Shown here in pieces: positions 56,034 through 64,000 of a stretch of DNA of 64,000 nt (position 1 is the first letter of the stretch; every line of letters starts with the position of its first letter). This stretch comes from Cherax quadricarinatus (taxonomy: Eukaryota > Arthropoda > Malacostraca > Decapoda > Parastacidae). The notes under the pieces were generated by a model. That model was not told where the DNA came from. It ran no database searches and saw nothing but the letters and a program-made list of their open reading frames with translations. The stretch lies in assembly GCF_038502225.1 (NCBI RefSeq), contig NC_091391.1:587502-651501 (forward strand), read 5' to 3'. A program made the position numbers and the translations under genes.

Positions 56034-56741
56034 GTCGTCAGTCTCTCAGCTTGCAGAAGAGTTCAGCTCCATGGTCTGAAACAAGGTGGTCAGTCCCTCA
56101 GCCTGGAGAAGAGTTCAGCTCCATGGTCTGGAACAAGGTTGTCAGTCCCTCAACCTGGAGAAGAGTTCAGCTCCATGGTCTGGAACAAGGTGATCAGTCC
56201 CTCAGCCTGGAGAAGAGTTCAGTTCCGTGGTCTGGAACAAGGTGGCCAGTCCCTCAGCCTGGAGAAGAGTTCAGCTCCATGGTCTGGAACAAGGTGGTCA
56301 GTCCCTCAGCCTGGAGAAGAGTTCAGTTCCATGGTCTGGAACAAGGTGGTCAGTCCCTCAGCCTGGAGAAGAATTCAGTTCCATGGTCTGGAACAAGGTG
56401 GTCAGTCCCTCAGCCTGGAAGAGTTCAGCTCCATGGTCTGGAACAAGGTGGTCAGTCCCTCAGCCTGGAGAAGAGTTCAGCTCCATGGTCTGGAACAAGG
56501 TGGTCAGTCCCTCAGCCTGGAGAAGAGTTCAGCTCCATGGTCTGGAACAAGGTGGTCAGTCCCTCAGCCTGGAGAAGAGTTCAGCACCATGGTCTGGAAC
56601 AAGGTGGTCAGTCCCTCAGTCTGGAGAAGAGTTCAGCTCCATGGTCTGGAACAAGGTGGTCAGTCCCTCAGCCTGGAGAAGAGTTCAGCTCCATGGTCTG
56701 GAACAAGGTGGTCAGTCCCTCAGCCTGGAGAAGAGTTCAGC
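56034..56741. repeat. 52-bp minisatellite within or beside the element (about 14 copies)
   Basis: Unit GGTGGTCAGTCCCTCAGCCT then GGAGAAGAGTTCAGCTCCATGG and TCTGGAACAA (spacing 52 bp, 56281 to 56333). One unit lacks GAGAA. The first copies at the left are more diverged and blend into the element body, so the array is best read as an internal expansion of that element. Confidence 0.95.
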
Positions 56742-57303
56742 TAGGTAGATCACTGCTGTAGCTAGGTAGATCACTGCTGTAGCCAGGTAGATCACTGCTG
56801 TAGCTAGGTAGATCACTGCTGTAGCCAGGTAGATCACTGCTGTAGCCAGGTAGGTCACTGCTGTAGCCAGGTAGATCACTACTGTAGCCAGGTAGATCAC
56901 TGCTGTAGCTAGGTAGATCACTGCTGTAGCTAGGTAGATCACTGCTGTAGCCAGGTAGATCACTGCTGTAGCTAGGTAGATCACTGCTGTAGCCAGGTAG
57001 ATCACTGCTGTAGCCAGGTAGATCACTGCTGTAGCCAGGTAGATCACTGCTGTAGCTAGGTAGATCACTGCTGTAGCCAGGTAGATCACTGCTGTAGCCA
57101 GGTAGATCACTGCTGTAGCTAGGTAGATCACTGCTGTAGCTAGGTAGATCACTGCTGTAGCCAGGTAGATCACTGCTGTAGCCAGGTAGATCACTGCTGT
57201 AGCCAGGTAGATCACTGCTGTAGCCAGGTAGATCACTGCTGTAGCTAGGTAGATCACTGCTGTAGCTAGGTAGATCACTGCTGTAGCCAGGTAGATCACT
57301 GCT
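56739..57303. repeat. 21-bp AGGTAGATCACTGCTGTAGCC array (about 27 copies)
   Basis: Period 21 bp; variants TAGCC / TAGCT, and one AGGTAGGTC. It begins exactly where the 52-bp array ends, sharing the bases CAGCT. The 21-bp period leaves an unbroken minus-strand repeat (IYLATAV) that is not a gene. Confidence 0.97.
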
Positions 57304-57360
57304 ACAGTGCTGCACCTGCCGCCTCACCACCGCTGTTCCAGTGACACTCGTCACAACCAC
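57304..57360. other. Unique spacer
   Basis: About 57 bp (GCTGCACCTGCCGCCTCACC). Nothing recognised. Confidence 0.5.
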
Positions 57361-57986
57361 TTTTAATGTTGGACTTTTGATGTTGGACTTTTAATGTTGG
57401 ACTTTTAATGTTGGACTTTTAATGTTGGACTTTTAATGTTGGACTTTTAATGTTGGACTTTTAATGTTGGACTTTTAATGTTGGACTTTTAATGTTGGAC
57501 TTTTAATGTTGGACTTTTGATGTTGGACTTTTAATGTTGGACTTTTAATGTTGGACTTTTAATGTTGGACTTTTAATGTTGGACTTTTAATGTTGGACTT
57601 TTAATGTTGGACTTTTAATGTTGGACTTTTAATGTTGGACTTTTAATGTTGGACTTTTAATGTCGGACTTTTAATGTCGGACTTTTAATGTCGGACTTTT
57701 AATGTCGGACTTTTAATGTCGGACTTTTAATGTCGGACTTTTAATGTCGGACTTTTAATGTCGGACTTTTAATGTCGGACTTTTAATGTCGGACTTTTAA
57801 TGTCGGACTTTTAATGTCGGACTTTTAATGTCGGACTTTTAATGTCGGACTTTTAATGTCGGACTTTTAATGTCGGACTTTTAATGTCGGACTTTTAATG
57901 CGGAACTTTTAATGTTGGACTTTTAATGTTGGACTTTTAATGACTGACTTTCAATGTCGGACTTTTAATGTCGGACTTTTAAAACT
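57361..57986. repeat. 14-bp TTTTAATGTTGGAC array with an abrupt variant switch (about 44 copies)
   Basis: Period 14 bp. Units are TTGGAC from 57361 to about 57660 and TCGGAC from there to about 57900, followed by a few mixed and diverged units. AT-rich, with one CpG per unit in the right block only. Confidence 0.97.
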
Positions 57987-58092
57987 ATTTTTAATTTTGG
58001 ACGAAAGTTAACTTACAAACGGTAACTTAACTTGACCTGACCTAATTTAACTTAATCTAGCCTAACCTTACCATTGTTACTATTTATGTTCT
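57987..58092. other. AT-rich spacer with TAACTT/CCTAAC-like words
   Basis: About 105 bp with irregular CTTAACTTGACC, CTAATTTAACTT and CTAGCCTAACCTT words. It recalls degenerate CCTAA repeats but has no true (CCTAA)n tract, so I do not call it telomeric. Confidence 0.5.
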
Positions 58093-58312
58093 GCCCCCTC
58101 ACCCTCCTTCCCCATCTTTCCCCTCCCCCTCTTCCCCCTCCCCCGCTTCCCCCACCCCCATTCCTCTCAATCCCTCCCCTCTTCCCCTTCTCCCTCTTCC
58201 CTGTCCCCTCCCCTCTCCCCCATCGGAGGGAGGGAAGGAGGGAGGGTATGAGGGAGGGTAGGAGGGAGGGAAGGTAGGAGGGAGGGAGGGGTAAAGAGAG
58301 GGAGATAGGATC
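58093..58312. repeat. Polypyrimidine tract followed by a polypurine tract
   Basis: 58093-58222 is nearly all C/T (CCCCTCCCCCTCTTCCCC type). 58225-58312 is nearly all A/G (GGAGGGAGGGAAGGAGGGAG). The two halves are partly complementary, giving potential for hairpin and triplex structures. The ORFs in it are meaningless low-complexity frames. Confidence 0.92.
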
Positions 58313-58345
58313 AATACATGGAAATTCTTGCAGTGACTTTTTGGA

Positions 58346-58745
58346 GGGAGTTGTTAGTGTTAGTAACGTTCTTAGTGGTGTTATTACCGTTATTAGTGTT
58401 AGTAACGTTGTTAGTGGTGTTAGTAACGTTATTAGTGGTAGTAACGTTGTTAGTGATAGTAACGTTCTTGGTGGTGTTATTAATGTTAGCAACGTTGTTA
58501 GTGGTGGTAGAACGTTATTAGTGGTGGTAGTAACGTTCTTAGTGATAGTAACGTTGTTAGTGCTGGTAGTGACGTTGTTAGTGTTGGTAACGTTATTAGT
58601 GTTAGTGACGGTGTTAGTGGTGTTAACGTTAGTGGTCTTAATAACGTTGTTAGTGGTGTTAGTAACGTTAGTGGTGTTAGTGACGTTAGTGGTGTTAGTA
58701 ACAGTGATAGCGATGGTAGTGGCATTGTTATTCATAATACTTTAG
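58346..58745. repeat. Degenerate GTTAGTGGTGTTAGTAACGTT array
   Basis: Irregular mix of GTTAGTGGTG, GTTAGTAACGTT and TAGTGGTAGTAACGTT words with 9-15 bp spacing. It is the diverged left flank of the 24-bp array that follows. Confidence 0.9.
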
Positions 58746-60425
58746 TGACATTATTAGTAACGGTGTTAGTAACGGTGTGTTAGTAGCATTGGTAGTAACG
58801 GTGTTAGTAACATTGGTAGTAACGGTGTTAATAACATTGGTAGTAACGGTGTATTAGTAACATTGGTAGTAACGGTGTTAGTAACAGTAGTAACATTGTT
58901 ATTAACGTTGTTAGTAACATTGGTAGTAACGGTGTTAGTAACATTGTTAGTAACGGTGTATTAGTAACATTGGTAGTAACGGTGTTAGTAACAGTAGTAA
59001 CATTGTTATTAACGTTGTTAGTAACATTGGTAGTAACGGTGTTAGTAACAGTAGTAACATTGTTATTAACGTTGTTAGTAACATTGGTAGTAACGGTGTT
59101 AGTAACACTAGTAACGGTGTTAGTAGCATTGTTATTAACGGTATTAGTAACATTGTTAGTAACGGTGTTAGTAACACTGGTAGTAACGGTGTTAGTAACA
59201 TTGGTAGTAACGGTGTTAGTAACATTGGTAGAAACGGGGTTAGTAACAGTGGTAGTAACGGTGTTAGTAACATTGGTAGTAACGGTGTTAGTAACATTGG
59301 TAGTAACGGTGTTAGTAACACTGGTAGTAACGGTGTTAGTAACATTAGTAGTAACGGTGTTAGTAACATTGGTAGTAACGGTGTTATTAACATTGGTAGT
59401 AACGGTGTTAGTAACATTGGTAGTAACGGTGTTAGTAACATTGGTAGTAACGGTGTTAGTAACATTTAGTAACGGTGTTAGTAACATTGGTAGTAACATT
59501 GTTAGTAACGGTGTTAGTAACATTGGTAGTAACATTGTTAGTAACGGTGTTAGTAACATTGGTAGTAACGGGGTTAGTAACATTGGTAGTAACGGGGTTA
59601 GTAACATTGGTAGTAACGGTGTTAGTAACATTGGTAGTAACGGTGTTAGTAACATTTAGTAACGGTGTTAGTAACATTGGTAGTAGCGGTGTTAGTAACG
59701 TTGATAGTAACGGTGTTAGTAACATTGGTAGTAACGGTGTTAGTAACATTGGTAGTAACGGTGTTAGTAACATTTAGTAACGGTGTTAGTAACATTGTTA
59801 GTAACATTGGTAGTAACGGTGTTAGTAACATTGTTAGTAACGGTGTTAGTAACATTTAGTAACGGTGTTAGTAACATTGTTAGTAACGGTGTTAGCAACA
59901 TTGTTAGTAACGGTGTTAGCAACATTGTTAGTAACGGTGTTAGTAACATTGTTAGTAACGGTGTTAGTAACATTGTTAGTAACGGTGTTAGTAACATTGT
60001 TAGTAACGGTGTTAGTAACATTGTTAGTAACGGTGTTAGTAACATTGTTAGTAACGGTGTTAGTAACATTGTTAGTAACGGTGTTAGTAACATTGTTAGT
60101 AACGGTGTTAGTAACATTGTTAGTAACGGTGTTAGTAACATTGTTAGTAACGGTGTTAGTAACATTGTTAGTAACGGTGTTAGTAACATTGTTAGTAACG
60201 GTGTTAGTAACATTGTTAGTAACGGTGTTAGTAACATTGTTAGTAACGGTGTTAGTAACATTGTTAGTAACGGTGTTAGTAACATTGTTAGTAACGGTGT
60301 TAGTAACATTGTTAGTAACGGTGTTAGTAACATTGTTAGTAACGGTGTTAGTAACATTGTTAGTAACGGTGTTAGTAACATTGTTAGTAACGGTGTTAGT
60401 AACATTGTTAGTAACGGTGTTAGTA
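58746..60425. repeat. 24-bp GGTGTTAGTAACATTGTTAG array (about 70 units), homogeneous at right
   Basis: The 24-bp unit is a dimer of 12-bp words (TTAGTAACATTG and TTAGTAACGGTG). At 58746-59860, GGTAGTAAC / GTTAGTAAC variants, shortened ATTTAGTAACGG units and single substitutions abound. At about 59940-60425 the array is almost perfect. Open frames on both strands are artefacts. Confidence 0.97.
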
Positions 60426-60451
60426 TGATAGTGGAGGAAATCAGAGAACTA
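60426..60451. other. Short unique spacer
   Basis: About 26 bp (GATAGTGGAGGAAATCAGAG). Nothing recognised. Confidence 0.5.
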
Positions 60452-60721
60452 AGATAACATACCTGGGATAACATACCTGGGATAACATACCTGAGATATA
60501 CCTGGGATAACATACCCGGGATAACATACCTGGAATAACATACCCGGGATAACATACCCGGGATAACATACCCGGGATAACATACCCGGGATAACATACC
60601 TGGGATAACATACCTGGGATAACATACCCGGGATAACATACCTGGGATAACATACCCGGGATAACATACCCGGGATAACATACCCGGGATAACATACCTG
60701 GGATAACATACCTGGGATAGC
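60452..60721. repeat. 14-bp GGGATAACATACCT/C array (about 19 copies)
   Basis: Period 14 bp; units are ACCTGGG or ACCCGGG. The CCCGGG form is a palindrome with a CpG, the CCTGGG form its C-to-T derivative. One unit is shortened (GAGATATACCT). Confidence 0.97.
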
Positions 60722-60760
60722 ATCTGATTTGCCATACAGACAATGACAGTCAGATTGACT
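60722..60760. other. Short spacer at array junction
   Basis: About 39 bp. Contains GACAGTCAGATTGACTGTC, a short inverted repeat (GACAGTCA / TGACTGTC) whose right arm is shared with the start of the next array. Confidence 0.55.
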
Positions 60761-62503
60761 GTCAGCAATCATACACGGTACAGAACTAACGGTACTGTCA
60801 GCAATCATACACGGTACAGAACTAACGGTACTGTCAGCAGTCATACACGGTACAGAACTAACGGTACTGTCAGCAGTCATACACGGTACAGAACTAACGG
60901 TACTGTCAGCAATCATACACGGTACAGAACTAACGGTACTGTCAGCAATCATACACGGTACAGAACTAACGGTACTGTCAGCAATCATACACGGTACAGA
61001 ACTAACGGTACTGTCAGCAGTCCTACACGGTACAGAACTAACGGTACTGTCAGCAATCATACACGGTACAGAACTAACGGTACTGTCAGCAATCATACAC
61101 GGTACAGAACTAACGGTACTGTCAGCAGTCCTACACGGTACAGAACTAACGGTACTGTCAGCAGTCCTACACGGTACAGAACTAACGGTACTGTCAGCAG
61201 TCCTACACGGTACAGAACTAACGGTACTGTCAGCAATCATACACGGTACAGAACTAACGGTACTGTCAGCAGTCCTACACGGTACAGAACTAACGGTACT
61301 GTCAGCAGTCATACACGGTACAGAACTAACGGTACTGTCAGCAGTCATACACGGTACAGAACTAACGGTACTGTCAGCAGTCCTACACGTTACAGAACTA
61401 ACGGTACTGTCAGCAATCATACACGGTACAGAACTAACGGTACTGTCAGCAGTCCTACACGTTACAGACCTAACGGTACTGTCAGCAATCATACACGGTA
61501 CAGAACTAACGGTACTGTCAGCAGTCATACACTGTACAGAACTAACGGTACTGTCAGCAATCATACACGGTACAGAACTAACGGTACTGTCAGCAGTCAT
61601 ACACGGTACAGAACTAACGGTACTGTCAGCAGTCCTACACGTTACAGAACTAACGGTACTGTCAGCAATCATACACGGTACAGACCTAACGGTACTGTCA
61701 GCAGTCCTACACGTTACAGAACTAACGGTACTGTCAGCAATCATACACGGTACAGAACTAACGGTACTGTCAGCAATCATACACGGTACAGAACTAACGG
61801 TACTGTCAGCAGTCATACACGGTACAGAACTAACGGTACTGTCAGCAATCATACACGGTACAGAACTAACGGTACTGTCAGCAGTCATACACGGTACAGA
61901 ACTAACGGTACTGTCAGCAATCATACACGGTACAGAACTAACGGTACTGTCAGCAGTCCTACACGGTACAGAACTAACGGTACTGTCAGCAGTCATACAC
62001 GGTACAGAACTAACGGTACTGTCAGCAGTCATACACGGTACAGAACTAACGGTACTGTCAGCAGTCATACACGGTACAGAACTAACGGTACTGTCAGCAA
62101 TCATACACGGTACAGAACTAACGGTACTGTCAGCAGTCATACACGGTACAGAACTAACGGTACTGTCAGCAATCATACACGGTACAGAACTAACGGTACT
62201 GTCAGCAGTCATACACGGTACAGAACTAACGGTACTGTCAGCAGTCATACACGGTACAGAACTAACGGTACTGTCAGCAATCATACACGGTACAGAACTA
62301 ACGGTACTGTCAGCAGTCATACACGGTACAGAACTAACGGTACTGTCAGCAGTCATACACGGTACAGAACTAACGGTACTGTCAGCAGTCATACACGGTA
62401 CAGAACTAACGGTACTGTCAGCAGTCATACACGGTACAGAACTAACGGTGCTGTCAGCCGTCATACACGGTACAGAACTAACGGTACTGTCAGCAGTCAT
62501 ACA
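60761..62503. repeat. 36-bp GTCAGCAATCATACACGGTA minisatellite (about 48 copies)
   Basis: Unit GTCAGCAATCATACACGGTA plus CAGAACTAACGGTACT. Variants: CAATCAT / CAGTCAT / CAGTCCT, CACGGTAC / CACGTTAC, and AGACCTAAC. The 36-bp period is divisible by three, so both strands are open throughout (HTRYRTNGTVSS on plus, PCMTADSTVSSV on minus). A stretch open on both strands at once with a perfect period is a mark of satellite DNA, not of two genes. Confidence 0.97.
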
Positions 62504-62628
62504 TTTTGCAGCCGATGGCACCGTTAACGGTACTAAACAGCACATACAAGATCCGTCTTAGAACACTGTTACTGTTGCTGCTGTTATTACTATTGTTACT
62601 GCTACTGTTGCTCCTGTTATTGCTATTA
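62504..62628. repeat. Spacer with impure CTGTTACTGTTGCTG trinucleotide-like tract
   Basis: After ATGGCACCGTTAACGGTACT, an imperfect TTACTGTTGCTGCTGTTATT tract runs from about 62565 to 62628. CACCGTTAACGGT is a perfect short palindrome around 62520-62530. Confidence 0.7.
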
Positions 62629-63517
62629 CTGTTAGGTGTCCTGGTCACTGTTAGGCCTCCTGACTGGTGTCTTGGTCACTGTTAGGCGTCCTGGTCACTG
62701 TTAGGTGTCCTGGCCACTGTTAAGTGTCCTGGCCACTGTTAGGCCTCCTGACTGTTTGGTGTCTTGGTCACTGTTATGCGTCCTGGTCACTGTTAGGTGT
62801 CCTGGCCACTGTTAAGTGTCCTGGCCACTGTTAGGCCTCCTGACTGTTTGGTGTCTTGGTCACTGTTATGCGTCCTGGTCACTGTTAGGTGTCCTGGCCA
62901 CTGTTAGGCCTTATGACTGTTTGGTGTCTTGGTCACTGTTATGCGTCCTGGTCACTGTTAGGTGTCCTGGCCACTGTTAAGTGTCCTGGCCACTGTTAGG
63001 CCTCCTGACTGTTTGGTGTCTTGGTCACTGTTAGGCGTCCTGGTCACTGTTAGGTGTCCTGGCCACTGTTAGGTGTCCTGGTCACTGTTAGATATCCTGA
63101 CTGTTAGGTGTCTTAGTCACTGTTAGGTGTCCTGGTCACTGTTAGATATCCTGACTGTTAGGTGTCTTAGTCACTGTTAGGTGTCCTGGCCACTGTTAAG
63201 TGTCCTGATCACTGTTAGGTGTCCTGGCCACTGTTAAGTGTCCTGTCAGTGTTAGGTGTCCTGGCCACTGTCAGGTGTCCTGGCCACTGTTAAGTGTCCT
63301 GTCAGTGTTAGGTGTCCTGATCACTGTCAGGTGTCCTGGCCACTGTTAGGTATCCTGACTGTTAGGCGTCTTGGTCACTGTTAGGCGTCCTGGTCACTGT
63401 TAGGTGTCCTGATCACTGTTAGGTGTCCTGATCACTGTTAGGCGTCCTGGTCACTGTTAGGTGTCCTGGCCACCGTTAAGTGTCCTGATCACTGTTAGGT
63501 GTCCTGGTCACTGTTAG
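62629..63517. repeat. 20-bp CTGTTAGGTGTCCTGGCCAC array with composite blocks
   Basis: Units of about 20 bp. Variants GGCCTCC, TATGCGTCC, TTAAGTGTCC, GATCAC and GGTCAC. A composite of four to five units containing GACTGTTTGGTGTCTTGGTC recurs near 62750, 62842, 62906 and 63006. The right half is more mixed. Confidence 0.94.
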
Positions 63518-63710
63518 AAGGTGAAGCCTCTACTACTGAGGTTTGTTCTTGTATGGCGTGAGTATTGCCAGATGCTGCTGTCTCCTTGCCTGGGGGTAAT
63601 GTGTTGACACGCTACCTTTCTCTCTCACTGCGTTGTCCTGCGTTTTGCTGTCTGGTGAGTCAGGTTTTGGTAGCGTTTGTTAGAATCTCTGTCTAGTGAG
63701 GACTCCAAAG
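63518..63710. other. Unique spacer
   Basis: About 190 bp (GTGAAGCCTCTACTACTGAG, GCGTTGTCCTGCGTTTTGCTG). Nothing recognised. Confidence 0.5.
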
Positions 63711-64000
63711 GAGCCTTCAGGAGCCCCCGGGAGCCTTCGGGAGTTTCCAGGAGACTTCAGGAGTTCTCGAGAGCCTTCAGGAATCCTCGAGAGCCTTCAG
63801 GAGTTCTCGAGAGCCTTCAGGAATCCTCGAGAGCCTTCAGGGGTCCTCAGGAACCTTCAGTAGTCCTCGAGAGCCTTCAGGGGTCCTCAGGAGCCTTCAG
63901 GAGTCCTCGAGAGCCTTCAGGGGTCCTCAGGAGCCTTCAGGGGTCCTCGACAGCCTTCAGGGGTCCTCAGGAGCCTTTAGGAGTCCTCGAGAGCCTTCAG
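63711..64000. repeat. 20-bp GAGCCTTCAGGAGTTCTCGA array, continues past the window
   Basis: Period 20 bp with GGGGTCCTCAG, GGAATCCTCGA and GGAGTCCTCGA variants. Many unit junctions create the palindrome CTCGAG. The first units are diverged. The array is cut by the right edge of the window. Confidence 0.95.

Noticed and set aside
57987..58092. Telomeric (CCTAA/TTAGG)n repeat
   Set aside because: Only irregular CTTAACTT and CCTAACC words occur; no tandem TTAGG run exists anywhere in the window.
2842..64000. CRISPR-like arrays
   Set aside because: Repeats are head to tail with no unique spacers, and there are no cas genes. Sequence context is eukaryotic.

Overview
This window looks like nuclear, repeat-dominated DNA from an arthropod, most likely a decapod crustacean such as a crayfish. 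The basis is one non-LTR retrotransposon of a type common in arthropods and several dispersed-repeat fragments that I recognise from memory as decapod repeats: a tRNA-derived SINE body, elements carrying ACGTTTCGCC, and an element ending near GACCGGGCCGCGGGGGCG. None of these identities could be checked by a search. There are no bacterial, phage or organellar genes. The only credible protein-coding sequence is the reverse-transcriptase ORF at the left edge.

Layout. Positions 1-2314 hold the 3' part of an RTE-like non-LTR retrotransposon with a short A tail, followed by an (AC)52 microsatellite. From about 2.7 kb to the right edge the window is a nearly unbroken chain of more than thirty different tandem arrays, each with its own monomer of 14 to 68 bp, separated by short unique spacers that rarely exceed 300 bp. 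The largest is a 20-bp, G/T-rich array of about 15.7 kb (25578-41296, roughly 790 units). Other large arrays are the 41-bp array (5998-9734, about 91 units), a linked series of 26-bp, 23-bp, 20-bp and 33-bp arrays (9819-15810), the SINE-embedded 32-bp array (19860-21640), the 40-bp and 21-bp array (45349-47798), the 48/50-bp array (49983-52133), the 23-bp array (52298-54191), the 24-bp array (58346-60425) and the 36-bp array (60761-62503).

The most informative pattern is that several arrays start inside, or directly beside, dispersed mobile elements. The 57-bp array (2842-4032) and the 32-bp array (19860-21640) come from adjacent parts of one SINE body, in opposite orientations. The 19-bp array (48509-49152) runs straight into another dispersed element. 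The 52-bp array (56034-56741) lies in the body of an ACGTTTCGCC element. Many arrays carry higher-order duplications of 240, 320, 360, 451, 544 and 576 bp, which indicate repeated unequal exchange or replication slippage.

The many long ORFs, including one of 10.3 kb, are by-products of stop-free monomers and I do not annotate them as genes. I see no evidence of an operon, a CRISPR array, an RNA gene in working form, or any multi-gene system. The biology here is satellite birth and turnover.
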